Assembly (NCBI RefSeq): GCF_001619615.1
Contig: NZ_LQQP01000008.1
Location: 1-64,000, forward strand
Source: Microbacterium sp. T32
Lineage (GTDB): Bacteria > Actinomycetota > Actinomycetes > Actinomycetales > Microbacteriaceae
Length of the DNA stretch: 64,000 nucleotides
Reading direction: 5' to 3'
The position numbers and the translations under genes are program-made. Positions within the stretch are counted from its first letter, which is position 1, and each line of letters starts with the position of its first letter. A model generated the notes under the pieces. It made no database searches, was not told the DNA's origin, and worked only from the letters and a program-made list of their open reading frames with translations. Positions 27,364-40,610 of this stretch are shown here, piece after piece.

Positions 27364-27699
27364 TCAGCTCTTCGGGGCTTCCTTCGCCGCGCTCTCGGGA
27401 GCGATGTCTTCGGGGACGAGCATGATGCCGCCCGAGGAGTTGGCCGAGTCGGCCAGACGCTCGATCCATTCCCGGCTGAGCTTGGTGGGCTCGGCGTCCT
27501 CGAAGACGAACCGCAGCGGGATCGCCGGGTGCAGCCACAGCGTGCTCCGGCCGCGCGGCTGATCCTCAGGGTGCTGCCACGACAGCGTGAAGCTCTCGCC
27601 GCGGCGCAACTTGGTGGAGATGACGACCTTGAGGTGCGCCAGTGCGCGGTCTTCGATGTGGACTGCCGTCCCGCCGCCGCCGTAGAAGATCGTGCCCAT
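27364..27699 (-). CDS. DUF7882 family protein (copy C)
   Basis: 111 aa, close to copy A throughout (MGTIFYGGGG, ISTKLRRGESFTLSW, WLHPAIPLRFVFED, SREWIERLADSANSSGG) with a longer charged tail. ATG at 27697-27699 is preferred over the in-frame ATG at 27708 because TATCGT lies 7 nt before it. Ends 2 nt from the stop of copy B. Function unknown. Confidence 0.8.
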   Translation of the reverse strand: MGTIFYGGGGTAVHIEDRALAHLKVVISTKLRRGESFTLSWQHPEDQPRGRSTLWLHPAIPLRFVFEDAEPTKLSREWIERLADSANSSGGIMLVPEDIAPESAAKEAPKS

Positions 27700-27818
27700 G
27701 GCATCCACGATACCGGCGGGATTCTGCGGAACTATGTGGCCGCGGACGGGGTGTCAAGGCCACCCGTTGCGCGAGACGGCTCTGTCAGGGTGGATACACC
27801 CACTCAAAGGAACCCGCC

Positions 27819-27953
27819 GTGAGCGACAGCCGATTTCCCCTGACACCCGATCCGGATGACGCCGACCTCCCCGACGTGTTCGATCAATTGACCGGGATCG
27901 ACGTCGTCGACGGCGAGCTGATCCCCCGCTCCTCGCCGCCCGCCGCAGAGTGA
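27819..27953 (+). CDS. Small acidic hypothetical protein, 44 aa
   Basis: 44 residues, rich in Asp and Pro (TPDPDDADLPDVFDQ). GTG start 27819 has AAAGGA 7 nt upstream. No recognised domain. The ORF is short, but the ribosome-binding site, GC3 codon use and position before the alarmone synthetase support it. Confidence 0.55.
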   Translation: MSDSRFPLTPDPDDADLPDVFDQLTGIDVVDGELIPRSSPPAAE

Positions 27954-27995
27954 TCTCCCAGGACCCTCGAAGTCGGCGCCACTAGCGTCGGGAAC

Positions 27996-28673
27996 ATGTC
28001 CGACCCGCTGGACGACCAGCAGATCACCGTATCCGGGGCCTCGCTCCGCGCCATGCGCGACGAGTTCCAACGCTTCCTCATGGAGTACCGGTTCGGTCTC
28101 GCCGAGGTCGAGACGAAGATCTCGATCCTGCGCGAAGAGTTCCAGGAGATGCACGACTACAACCCCATCGAGCACGTCTCGAGCCGGGTCAAGTCGCCGG
28201 ACAGTCTCGTCGACAAGGTCCGCCGCAAGGGGATCGAGGCCGACTTCGACTCCATCCGGGCTGCGATCACCGACATCGCCGGCATCCGGATCACCTGCAG
28301 CTTCGTCGACGACGCCTACCGCCTGTCGAACCTGCTGACGCAGCAGGACGACATCACGGTGCGCGACGTGAAGGACTACATCGCCCGCCCCAAGGCGAAC
28401 GGTTACAAGAGCCTGCACGTGATCGTCGACGTTCCCGTGTTCCTCTCGACCGGCCGCGTCGACGTGCCGGTCGAGGTCCAGTTCCGCACGATCGCGATGG
28501 ACTTCTGGGCGAGCCTCGAGCACAAGATCTATTACAAGTACGACCGCCTCGTCCCCGACGAGCTGCTGGCCGAGTTGAAGGATGCCGCCGACACGGCCGC
28601 GGAGCTCGACGCACGCATGGAGCGACTGCACCGGCAGATCCGCGGCCCCCAGCCCGGGGTGGTCTCGCTCTGA
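27996..28673 (+). CDS. Small alarmone synthetase, GTP pyrophosphokinase (RelA/SpoT domain)
   Basis: 225 aa single-domain (p)ppGpp synthetase, like RelQ/YjbM. Synthetase motifs seen are SSRVKSPDSLVDKVRRKG, DIAGIRITCSF, RPKANGYKSLH and VEVQFRT. No HD hydrolase, TGS or ACT domains, and length matches the small alarmone synthetases. It makes (p)ppGpp from ATP and GDP/GTP during stress. A TAGCGT box 7 nt upstream marks a leaderless start. Confidence 0.92.
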   Translation: MSDPLDDQQITVSGASLRAMRDEFQRFLMEYRFGLAEVETKISILREEFQEMHDYNPIEHVSSRVKSPDSLVDKVRRKGIEADFDSIRAAITDIAGIRITCSFVDDAYRLSNLLTQQDDITVRDVKDYIARPKANGYKSLHVIVDVPVFLSTGRVDVPVEVQFRTIAMDFWASLEHKIYYKYDRLVPDELLAELKDAADTAAELDARMERLHRQIRGPQPGVVSL

Positions 28674-28695
28674 CCCGACGGGTGACAATGGGGGG

Positions 28696-29541
28696 ATGAG
28701 TGACGCGGCAGCCCTCCTCGATGCGGCCGCCGCCGACCTGCTCGCGCTCCCGCCCGCGCAGTTCACCGCGGCGCGCAACGCGCGCGCCGAGGAGGTCGGC
28801 GGAACCGTCGGTCGGCGAATCGCGAAGCTCCGCAAGCCGACGCTCGCGGCGTGGGCGGTGAACCTCCTCGCCCGCGACGGGCAGCTCGGCGAAGCCGTCG
28901 AGCTGTCGCAGGCGCTGCGCGAGGCGCAGGACGACGCGGATGCCGCGGAGATGACACGACTGGGGCGCCAGCGCCGTCAGCTGGTGGCCGCCCTCGCGCG
29001 ACGCGCAGCCGACCTCGCGGCCGAGGCCGGCGCACCCCTCAGCGCGACGATGCGGGACGCGGTGGAGAAGACCGTGAACGCGGCGATCATCGACCCGCAC
29101 GCGGCGGCGATGATCCTCACCGGACGGTTGGTGGCATCCGTCGATCTCGCCGACGACACCGATCCGAGCACGGCGGTGGCCGGCTCCGTGCCGGAGGGCG
29201 CCCCCGCCGCGGCGGCCCCCGCGCGGGACGACCTCGCGCAGCGCCGGGCGCGCACGGCGGCGGAGCGCGCGGTGCGCGAGGCCGAGCGGGCGCGCTCGGA
29301 CGCCGACCGCGCGTTGACCGGGGCGAAGACGCGGGAGGCGACGGCGCGGGAGCGGGCTGACCGGGTCCGCGAACGGCTGGAGAGTCTCCGCGCCGAGCTC
29401 GCCCGGGTCGAGAAGGATGCCGCGGCCGCTGACGCGGCCGTCGACGCGGCGGAGGAGGCGACGACGGCGGCGCGCGAGACGGCGACCGCCCGGGGGCGGG
29501 ACCTCGATCACGCACGCGCCGCGCTGGAGGAAACGTCGTGA
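28696..29541 (+). CDS. Alanine-rich coiled-coil hypothetical protein
   Basis: 281 aa. The N-terminal half (residues about 1-150) is helical with a conserved-looking RKPTLAAWAVNLLAR. The C-terminal half (about 180-280) is a long Ala/Arg/Glu coiled coil. No catalytic motif. GACAAT lies 6 nt upstream of the ATG. The stop overlaps the GTG of the next gene, so the two are coupled and their products may act together. Function unknown. Confidence 0.72.
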   Translation: MSDAAALLDAAAADLLALPPAQFTAARNARAEEVGGTVGRRIAKLRKPTLAAWAVNLLARDGQLGEAVELSQALREAQDDADAAEMTRLGRQRRQLVAALARRAADLAAEAGAPLSATMRDAVEKTVNAAIIDPHAAAMILTGRLVASVDLADDTDPSTAVAGSVPEGAPAAAAPARDDLAQRRARTAAERAVREAERARSDADRALTGAKTREATARERADRVRERLESLRAELARVEKDAAAADAAVDAAEEATTAARETATARGRDLDHARAALEETS

Positions 29542-30020
29542 GTGAGCTGGAACGCCTCCTCGCCGCGGCGCGCGACCGGCTCGCCGATGCCCCGCGCGAG
29601 CGGATCGGCGAGCTGCAGGAAGGGCGGCGGTTGCTCGGCATCCCGCGCGCTCCCCGCATCGTCGACCGCGGGCGCGCGTGGCACCTGGGTGTGCTGCTCC
29701 TCACCGACGACGCCGTCCTCGCGACCGGCGACATCGTTCGGTCCCGGGCGGAGGTGCGCCGGGGGTTCGCGGCCGAGTCGCAGCGGCGTCGCGCCGAGCT
29801 CGCGGCCGCCGCTCACCGCGGCGGCGTGCCCGAGGGGGAGACGGTGCACATCGGGTGGCATCCGCTCGATCTCTCCGCTCTGCAGGACCGGTCGGCGCCG
29901 CTCGCGCTGCGCGACGGCCGGCCCGCCGTCCGCTGGAGCGCCCAGGGCGGGTGGATGCCGCTCGCGCGATATCTCGACGAGCGCATCGACCTGCTCGTCC
30001 ACCCGCCGGAGCGCGCATAG
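29538..30020 (+). CDS. Hypothetical protein coupled to the coiled-coil gene
   Basis: 160 aa. GTG start 29538-29540 overlaps the preceding TGA (GTGA). The middle contains DRGRAWHLGVLLLT and a conserved-looking MPLARYLDERIDLL near the end. I do not recognise a family. No signal peptide or membrane helix. The arrangement suggests a two-protein unit with the coiled-coil protein. Confidence 0.7.
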   Translation: MSELERLLAAARDRLADAPRERIGELQEGRRLLGIPRAPRIVDRGRAWHLGVLLLTDDAVLATGDIVRSRAEVRRGFAAESQRRRAELAAAAHRGGVPEGETVHIGWHPLDLSALQDRSAPLALRDGRPAVRWSAQGGWMPLARYLDERIDLLVHPPERA

Positions 30021-30101
30021 GAGCCCGCGCGCATAGTCGGGGGTCGGTCGGGTGTCAACAGCGGTGACGCCGATGCTTCGTGGAAACGACGCTGGTCTAT
30101 C

Positions 30102-32324
<2,223 letters not shown>

Positions 32325-32330
32325 TCCTGA

Positions 32331-34733
<2,403 letters not shown>

Positions 34734-34742
34734 TTTCCCGGC

Positions 34743-34805
34743 GCGTGAGGGGTCAAGAATTGTCGCCTCACGCCCCCGCAAGCGACAGATATTGACCCCT
34801 CACGC
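34743..34805. repeat. Hairpin repeat element, copy 1
   Basis: Arms 34743-34766 and 34782-34805 are 24 nt each and pair with three mismatches around a 15-nt loop. The same arms recur at 60123-60186 in another intergenic position. The element sits between treY and treZ. It has no T-tract, so it is more like a REP-type palindrome than a simple terminator, although it could attenuate treZ. Confidence 0.85.
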
Positions 34806-34835
34806 GTGAAGGGGGGAGGAAGGGACAGGGACGGC

Positions 34836-36587
34836 ATGAGCGTTGGACTGTGGGCACCCAAGAGCGACCGGGTGCGGCTGCGGCGGTTGGACGAGAGTGG
34901 CGAGGGCGTCGTCGAAGACGTCGAGCTCGCGCCGACGGGCGGCGGCTGGTGGAGCACCGACGTGCGCCTCGCGGACGGTGAGCGCTACGGCTTCGTCCTC
35001 GGCGACGGCGACGATCTGCGCCCCGACCCGCGGTCGCGGCGGCAGCCGGGCGGGGTGCACCAGGCATCCGCGTGGTTCGACCCCTCGACGTTCGCGTGGA
35101 CGGATGCCGCCTGGACCGGGCGCCAGCTCGCCGGCGGCCTCATCTACGAGCTGCACCTCGGCACCTTCACGCCCGAGGGGACCCTGGATGCCGCGATCGA
35201 CCGGCTCGACCACCTCGTCGACCTCGGCGTGACCCACGTCGAGCTGCTCCCGGTCAACGGCTTCAACGGCGTCTGGAACTGGGGCTACGACGGTGTGCTC
35301 TGGTACACCGTCCACGAGGCGTACGGCGGCCCGGCCGCGTACCAGCGCTTCGTCGACGCCGCGCACGCGGCGGGGCTCGGGGTCGTGCAGGACGTCGTCT
35401 ACAACCACCTCGGACCGTCCGGGAACTACCTGCCCGAGTTCGGTCCGTACCTCCGTGAGGGCAGCCGCAACACGTGGGGCGACTCGATCAACCTCGACGA
35501 GGACGCCGTGCGCTCCTACATCGTCGAGAACGCGCTGATGTGGATGCGCGACTACCACGTCGACGGACTCCGTCTGGATGCCGTGCACGCGCTGCTCGAC
35601 CATCGCCCGGTGCACGTGCTGCAGGAGATCGCCGAGCGCACCGACGCCCTGTCGGCGCACCGCGGCATCCCGCTCACCACGATCGCCGAGTCGGACATGA
35701 ACGACCCGAAGCTGATCCTGCCGCGCGAAGCGGGTGGGTACGGACTCACCGCGCAGTGGTCCGACGACTGGCACCACACCGCGCACGTCGCCCTCACCGG
35801 CGAGACGATCGGCTACTACGAGGACTTCGCCGACCTCGACGCCTTCCGCAAGGTCACCGAGGGCGGCTTCTTCCACGACGGCACGTACTCGTCGTTCCGG
35901 GGTCGCGCACACGGCCACGTCATCCCCGCGGAGGTGCCGAACTGGCGTCTCGTGACGTTCGCGCAGGACCACGACCAGATCGGCAACCGCGCCGCCGGCG
36001 ACCGCCTGTCGCAGACCCTGCCGTTCGACCGCCTCGCCGCGGCCGCCGTCCTCACCCTCACCGCTCCCGGCACCCCGATGCTGTTCATGGGCGAGGAGTG
36101 GGGCGCGAAGACCCCGTGGCAGTTCTTCACGTCGCACCCCGAACCCGAGCTCGGCGAGGCCACCGCCAAGGGCCGCGTCGCCGAGTTCGAGAAGATGGGG
36201 TGGGACGAGTCGGTGGTCCCCGACCCGCAGGATCCCGAGACGTTCCACCGCTCGAAGCTCGACTGGGCCGAGCCCGCGTCCGACGGCCACGCCGAACTCC
36301 TCGCGCTCTACCGCGAGCTGGCGAAGCTGCGGCGCGCGCGCCCCGAACTGACCGACCCGTCCCGCCACGGCCTGTCGGCGCGCACGACCGAGGCCGTCGG
36401 CGGCCGCGTCTACGAACTGCGCCGCGGCGACCTCGTCGTGCTCGTGAACCTCTCGGATGCCGCGGCGTCGGTGCCCGTGGCATCCGGTTCCGGGGTTCTG
36501 CTGGCCACGATCGACGGCGTGACGCTCGACGGCGACGCGCTCGAGGTCCCGGCGGGCGGCGCGGCGATCGCGGGACCGGCGCTGTAG
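34836..36587 (+). CDS. treZ: Malto-oligosyltrehalose trehalohydrolase
   Basis: 583 aa GH13 enzyme that releases trehalose from malto-oligosyltrehalose. N-terminal beta-domain (residues about 1-90), then the barrel with [25 protein letters not shown] (about 246), IAESDMND (about 284) and [10 protein letters not shown] (about 378). The ATG at 34836 follows GGGGGGAGGAAGGGACAGGG. It is 102 nt after treY with hairpin repeat copy 1 in between. Completes the GlgX-TreY-TreZ route. Confidence 0.94.
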   Translation: MSVGLWAPKSDRVRLRRLDESGEGVVEDVELAPTGGGWWSTDVRLADGERYGFVLGDGDDLRPDPRSRRQPGGVHQASAWFDPSTFAWTDAAWTGRQLAGGLIYELHLGTFTPEGTLDAAIDRLDHLVDLGVTHVELLPVNGFNGVWNWGYDGVLWYTVHEAYGGPAAYQRFVDAAHAAGLGVVQDVVYNHLGPSGNYLPEFGPYLREGSRNTWGDSINLDEDAVRSYIVENALMWMRDYHVDGLRLDAVHALLDHRPVHVLQEIAERTDALSAHRGIPLTTIAESDMNDPKLILPREAGGYGLTAQWSDDWHHTAHVALTGETIGYYEDFADLDAFRKVTEGGFFHDGTYSSFRGRAHGHVIPAEVPNWRLVTFAQDHDQIGNRAAGDRLSQTLPFDRLAAAAVLTLTAPGTPMLFMGEEWGAKTPWQFFTSHPEPELGEATAKGRVAEFEKMGWDESVVPDPQDPETFHRSKLDWAEPASDGHAELLALYRELAKLRRARPELTDPSRHGLSARTTEAVGGRVYELRRGDLVVLVNLSDAAASVPVASGSGVLLATIDGVTLDGDALEVPAGGAAIAGPAL

Positions 36588-36609
36588 GCGCCGTGCGCGC
36601 GGGCGGGCC

Positions 36610-37437
36610 TCAGTCGATCGAGGGCCGGATCAGGCGCAGGCCCGACACCACCGCCGGGGGCAGCAGGACGATCAGCGCGACGATGACCGCCGCGATCGCG
36701 ATGGGCGTGCTCAGCGGCGTGCCGGTCAGGCGCTCCACGGCGAGCCACGACAGTCCCCACGCGAGCGCGAGAGCGGGGGCGACGCGCCAGCCGCTGCGCC
36801 ACGCGATCGCAAGGCCGATGATCGCGACCACCACGAGCACGACGACGCCGATCGCGCTCGCCGCGTCCTCCCACGACGGCGGTGCCACGGTCGTCAGCCA
36901 GGCCGAGATGTTGGCGACGGTGGCGAGCGTCACCCATCCGAGATGCAGGCCCGTGACCCCGTCGATCAGCACCGAGTCGACGACCCCGCCGCGCGGATCA
37001 CGCGTGACGACGGCCGTGCGGAACGCCCACCCCAGCGCCGCGAGCAGCAGCACGATCACCACGACCGTGAGGAACAGGGTGCCGAAACGCGCGGCGACCA
37101 GCCACAGCCCGTTCAGCACCATGGTCACCGCGATCGGCCAGCCCATCGCGCGCTGACGCTCCGAGGCGCGCTGGCGGGGGAGGGCCTGCCAGATCGCGTA
37201 CGCGATGAGGCCGAGGTAGATGACCGACCAGATCGAGAACGCCGGACCCGCGGGCGCGAGGTACGAACCGCTGGTGTCGAGCGCGCCGCCCTGCTGATCC
37301 TGGACGGCGGTGTTGCCGAAGGCGCCGGCGCCGATCACGGCCGCGATGAGCATGAACGACACCGCGGACAGCACGACGATCTGTCGCACGAGGTCCGAGC
37401 CGCGGGCGTTCGAGGGGGAGTGGCGCGTCGAGTACAT
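36610..37437 (-). CDS. TspO/MBR-like tryptophan-rich membrane protein
   Basis: 275 aa with about eight membrane helices. The region with PAGPAFSIWSVIYLGLIAYAIWQAL and VLNGLWLVAAR resembles the TspO/MBR family, but the protein is longer than classical five-helix TspO (about 160 aa), as is common in actinobacteria. TspO proteins bind porphyrins or lipids; the ligand here is unknown. TAGTGT precedes the ATG by 6 nt. Confidence 0.8.
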   Translation of the reverse strand: MYSTRHSPSNARGSDLVRQIVVLSAVSFMLIAAVIGAGAFGNTAVQDQQGGALDTSGSYLAPAGPAFSIWSVIYLGLIAYAIWQALPRQRASERQRAMGWPIAVTMVLNGLWLVAARFGTLFLTVVVIVLLLAALGWAFRTAVVTRDPRGGVVDSVLIDGVTGLHLGWVTLATVANISAWLTTVAPPSWEDAASAIGVVVLVVVAIIGLAIAWRSGWRVAPALALAWGLSWLAVERLTGTPLSTPIAIAAVIVALIVLLPPAVVSGLRLIRPSID

Positions 37438-37503
37438 ACCGAAACACTAGAAAAGCGAGACAGTTTGCGCACGCGGTTGACAGCGCGCGGCGATCGCGCT
37501 GCG

Positions 37504-38232
37504 TCAGGCGGCCAGCGCCCGCGCGGCGAACGTCCGGAGCAGCAGGGTCGGCTGCTCGACGGACACGGTGCGCACGAGCGCGGCGACCTCGTCGAAGGCA
37601 TCCGCGTCGAAGTAGCCCGCCGCGCGGTACACGGCCATGCGTGCGACGAACGCCTCCGCCGTCGGCTCGGGATGGAACTGCGTCGCCCAAAGCGAGACGC
37701 CGGCGCGATACGCCTGAACCGGACACGCGTCGTTGCGCGCGAGGAGGGTCGCGCCCGGCGGAGCCTCCGCCGTGCCCTCCTTGTGCGCCGTGAGCGCCTC
37801 GAAACGGGGGTCGAGGATGCCGAACAGGTCGTCGTTCGCGCCCTCCGCGGTGAGCGCGATGTCGGTGGGGCCGGTGCCCTCGGGGTGATCGAGCGTCACG
37901 ACGCCGCCGAGCAGACGCGTCACGACCCCGATGCCGAAGCACGTGAACATGACGTTCGTGCGGCCCTCGAGACCCGTGGATGCCAGGGACTCCAGGTCGC
38001 GCTCGAGCCGCAGCTGCACGTCGGTCTTGTCCGGATCGGTGACGTTGAAGGGGCTCCCGCCCACGACGACTCCGGCGTAGCGCTCGAGATCGGCGGGGAG
38101 GGGTTCGCGGACCAGGTCGTGGTGCACGAGATCGTCGCTCGCGACCCCGAGACCGTCGCGGAACGACGCCCACTCGGCGACCGCCGCCTCGCGCTGCGGG
38201 CGCGCGCAGACGTAGAGCAGTCGACCGGTCAT
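37504..38232 (-). CDS. Class I glutamine amidotransferase domain protein
   Basis: 242 aa, GATase1 fold. Cys98 in TCFGIG is the nucleophile and QFHPEPT carries the His-x-Glu pair, so the triad is intact. No synthetase domain is fused, as in GuaA-like standalone amidotransferases (YfeJ type). The usual GYG around the Cys is GIG. TAGAAT, 6 nt before the ATG, is a near-consensus -10 for a leaderless start. The acceptor substrate is unknown. Confidence 0.83.
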   Translation of the reverse strand: MTGRLLYVCARPQREAAVAEWASFRDGLGVASDDLVHHDLVREPLPADLERYAGVVVGGSPFNVTDPDKTDVQLRLERDLESLASTGLEGRTNVMFTCFGIGVVTRLLGGVVTLDHPEGTGPTDIALTAEGANDDLFGILDPRFEALTAHKEGTAEAPPGATLLARNDACPVQAYRAGVSLWATQFHPEPTAEAFVARMAVYRAAGYFDADAFDEVAALVRTVSVEQPTLLLRTFAARALAA

Positions 38233-38296
38233 CCGAGAATTCTATTCGGCACGGGGCAGCAGCCCCCAGGGCGTGACCTGCCGCGACAATGGGGGT

Positions 38297-38614
38297 ATGA
38301 CCACCGCGACCCTGCTCGTGACCGACGTCGAGAACCTCGGCGAGATCGTCGCCCTCCTGCGCGCAGCCGCGGCCGAGCTCGACTGCGGCCTCACCGTCCG
38401 AACCCTTGCGGGAGACGACGTCGACGAAGCCGAGACGGCGGCGGCAGCGCGCCGCGACCGGGAGCGCAAGCGCCTGCCCATCCCGGTCAAGGTCGACCTC
38501 CACGCCCTGTCGGACGGACCCGTGGATGCCGAGGCGGTCCTGCGCGGTGCGCGGGCACGCGGGCTGCGCGGCGGCGCGACGGTCGACGAGGTGCGCCGCA
38601 CGACGAAGCGCTGA
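38297..38614 (+). CDS. Small hypothetical protein, 105 aa
   Basis: 105 aa, alpha/beta with VTDVENLGEIVALLRAAAAE at the N terminus and a basic C terminus (RGARARGLRGG). No known domain. GACAAT lies 6 nt before the ATG, the same arrangement as the gene at 28696. Divergent from the amidotransferase gene (64 nt). Confidence 0.62.
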   Translation: MTTATLLVTDVENLGEIVALLRAAAAELDCGLTVRTLAGDDVDEAETAAAARRDRERKRLPIPVKVDLHALSDGPVDAEAVLRGARARGLRGGATVDEVRRTTKR

Positions 38615-38635
38615 GCGGCGGCGGCGCCCCTCGCG

Positions 38636-39355
38636 TCAGCGCGAGGAGCGGGCGGTGCGGCCGCGGACGATGCCCACGAAGGTGTCGACGTCCTCGGTCG
38701 TCGCGTCGCGTCGCCACGCGACGGCGACGGTCGACACGGGGCCGTCGGCGAGCACCCGGTACTCCACGTCGCGGCGCTGGTGCGCCCGCGCAAGCGACAT
38801 CGGGACGATCACGACGCCGACCCCGGCGGCCACGGTCGCGATCGCTTCCCCGGTGTCGACCGGGGGCGCGAACGCCGGGGGGATGGCATCCGGGATCTGC
38901 GCTCCCAGGACGTCATCGGCGGGGACGATCACGATCTCGCCGGCGAGGTCGGCCGCCGTGATCTCCTCGTCGGCCGCGGTCAGCGGCGACTCGGTCGACA
39001 TCACGACGACGGGGAGCTCGTCGTAGAGGGGGATGACGTGCAGGTCGTCGGCGCCGTCGATCGGGAGGCGCACCAGGGCCGCGTCGACGTCGTCGAGGGC
39101 GGCGCGCTGCGTGGATGCCGCGATCTCCCGCAACTCCAGCGACACGTGCGGCATCCGCTCGCGCCAGACGCCGATCCACTTCCCGGGGGTCGCGCCCGGG
39201 ACCGCGCCGAGGGTGAACGTCCGCGGCACTTCGCGAGGTGCGGGAGCCGGCTTCCGCTGCGGCCGCGCCGGGGCGGCCTTCCGCGCGGGCGCTCCGGCGC
39301 GCGGACGGCCCGTGCCGCCGCGCGAACCCCGTGCTCCGCTCCCGCTCTTCGCCAT
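38636..39355 (-). CDS. LysR-type substrate-binding domain protein with AT-hook-like N terminus, no HTH
   Basis: 239 aa. Residues about 46-239 are a LysR effector-binding domain (periplasmic-binding type 2 fold). The usual N-terminal winged HTH is absent; residues 1-45 are Arg/Lys/Ala/Pro/Gly-rich with GTGRPRAG, an AT-hook-like core. So it could bind DNA through the basic tail, or act as a ligand sensor for another regulator. Its -10 box TAGCCT overlaps that of the divergent DUF1304 gene. Confidence 0.8.
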   Translation of the reverse strand: MAKSGSGARGSRGGTGRPRAGAPARKAAPARPQRKPAPAPREVPRTFTLGAVPGATPGKWIGVWRERMPHVSLELREIAASTQRAALDDVDAALVRLPIDGADDLHVIPLYDELPVVVMSTESPLTAADEEITAADLAGEIVIVPADDVLGAQIPDAIPPAFAPPVDTGEAIATVAAGVGVVIVPMSLARAHQRRDVEYRVLADGPVSTVAVAWRRDATTEDVDTFVGIVRGRTARSSR

Positions 39356-39377
39356 CCCCCCAGGCTAACGTGGGGGA
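39356..39377. promoter_or_regulatory. 22-bp bidirectional leaderless promoter
   Basis: Only 22 bp separate the two divergent start codons. Minus-strand -10 TAGCCT (39362-39367) and plus-strand -10 TAACGT (39366-39371) overlap by two bases; each is followed by 6 nt and then a start codon. Both -35 regions must lie inside the opposite coding sequence, so the two genes should compete for polymerase. Confidence 0.6.
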
Positions 39378-39767
39378 ATGGTCGGCATCCTGGCGCTCGT
39401 CTTCGCGGGGCTCGCGGCCCTGCTCCACGTCTACATCTTCGTTCTGGAGAGCGTGCGCTGGTCGCACCCCAGCGTGTGGCGCATCTTCGGCCTCACCTCG
39501 CAGGAGGCGGCCGACACCACCAAGCCCATGGCGTACAACCAGGGCTTCTACAACCTCTTCCTCGCGATCGGTGCGGGGCTCGGTGTGGTTCTCTGGGCGG
39601 TCAACGGTGTGGGCGATATCGCCGGCCGGACGCTGCTGCTGTTCTCGCTCGGGTCCATGCTCGCCGCGGCTCTCGTTCTCATCACCTCGGGGCGGAAGTA
39701 CCTCCGGCCCGCCACGATCCAGGGGACCCTTCCGCTGATCGGTTTCGTGCTGACGCTGCTCGCCTGA
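39378..39767 (+). CDS. DUF1304 membrane protein
   Basis: 129 aa, four membrane helices. Family motifs are VYIFVLESVRW near residue 20, and AYNQGFYNLFLAIG. The function of DUF1304 is unknown. Leaderless start (TAACGT, 6 nt). Shares its promoter region with the LysR-domain protein. Confidence 0.9.
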   Translation: MVGILALVFAGLAALLHVYIFVLESVRWSHPSVWRIFGLTSQEAADTTKPMAYNQGFYNLFLAIGAGLGVVLWAVNGVGDIAGRTLLLFSLGSMLAAALVLITSGRKYLRPATIQGTLPLIGFVLTLLA

Positions 39768-39771
39768 GTTC

Positions 39772-39847
39772 TTCGACGTCGAGGGAATTCGCGACGGAAA
39801 TCTCGACATCGAGGAAATCGCGAGCTCGGAATTTCCTCGACGTCGAA
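39772..39847. repeat. Inverted/direct repeat cluster after DUF1304
   Basis: 39772-39790 and 39829-39847 are 19-nt inverted repeats with one mismatch, containing TTCGACGTCGAGG. A partial third copy (TCGACATCGAGGAAAT) lies between them from about 39803. As RNA it would fold into a 19-bp stem with a 38-nt loop; it may end the DUF1304 transcript. It is more AT-rich than its surroundings. Confidence 0.7.
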
Positions 39848-39905
39848 AAGAATGCGCTGCGCTTTCTCTCGGCGTCGAAGCATATTCCGCTTCGAAAAGG
39901 CGAAA

Positions 39906-39931
39906 CCCGCACGTTCCGAAGAACGTGCGGG
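39906..39931 (-). terminator. Rho-independent terminator of the hexapeptide-repeat gene
   Basis: Perfect 11-bp stem (CCCGCACGTTC / GAACGTGCGGG) closing a 4-base loop that reads TTCG on the minus strand. It is followed on that strand by TTTCGCCTTTTCG. It lies 25 nt after the stop of the minus-strand gene at 39957. Confidence 0.8.
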
Positions 39932-39956
39932 TGATGGATGCCGCGAAGCGTGTGCC

Positions 39957-40364
39957 TCAGGCCGCCAGGCGAAGACCTCGTCGATCGGTGGCGACGGCTT
40001 CGCCGTCATTGATGATCTCGTCGTCCCCGATGAGCGAGCCGACCGCCACGCGGGCGTTCGACCCGACCTGCGTGCGGACGCCGATGTGCGCGCCGGCGCC
40101 GATCACCGCGCCCGAACAGATGTGCGCGTGCGGTTCGATGTGCGCCTCCGGCCCGATCACGGCATCCGACTCGATCCAGGCGCCGCGACCCACACGGACA
40201 CCGGCCGCGATCTGCACTCCGGGTTCGACGTACGCGCCGTTCTCCACCAGTGCCGACGGGTGGACCTTCGCGCCGTGCGCGACGAGTCCACGACCGTTGA
40301 CGTGCTTGCGGTAACGCAGCGTCTCGCCGTGGTCGTTCTCGATGTCGATGTAGTTCTTTCCCAC
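39957..40364 (-). CDS. Hexapeptide-repeat (left-handed beta-helix) protein
   Basis: 135 aa with hexapeptide repeats over residues about 25-120 (HPSALVENGAYVEPGVQIAAG, GPEAHIEPHAHI and others). This is the LpxA-like fold of acyltransferases, carbonic anhydrase-like and storage proteins; no catalytic His is obvious. GTG start 40362-40364 is chosen because GGAGGGG lies 5-6 nt before it; an upstream ATG at 40439 would give 160 aa. Followed by a strong terminator. Confidence 0.75.
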   Translation of the reverse strand: MGKNYIDIENDHGETLRYRKHVNGRGLVAHGAKVHPSALVENGAYVEPGVQIAAGVRVGRGAWIESDAVIGPEAHIEPHAHICSGAVIGAGAHIGVRTQVGSNARVAVGSLIGDDEIINDGEAVATDRRGLRLAA

Positions 40365-40610
40365 GATCCCCTCCGATCGGCTCTCGGGTGAGCCGACTTG
40401 TGTGACAACCGATACGGGTTCGATCTCATTCCCGTGCATGGTTGTTCGGCGCGGACGCCCGGTCGGATTTCCGCCGGACCACGGTATTTTCCGCTGCGCC
40501 GGTTTGTCTCAGACCGTTGTCGCACGCGCGGGCGTACAGGAACGGCGGGTTGACAGCGGGGCGGAGAACACTCACTGTCCGCGATGCTCGTCACCCGATA
40601 CGGTGACGTC

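Noticed and set aside
26618-27699. ATP-dependent DNA ligase label for the DUF7882 genes
   Set aside because: No KxDG motif or nucleotidyltransferase fold, and only about 105 aa each.
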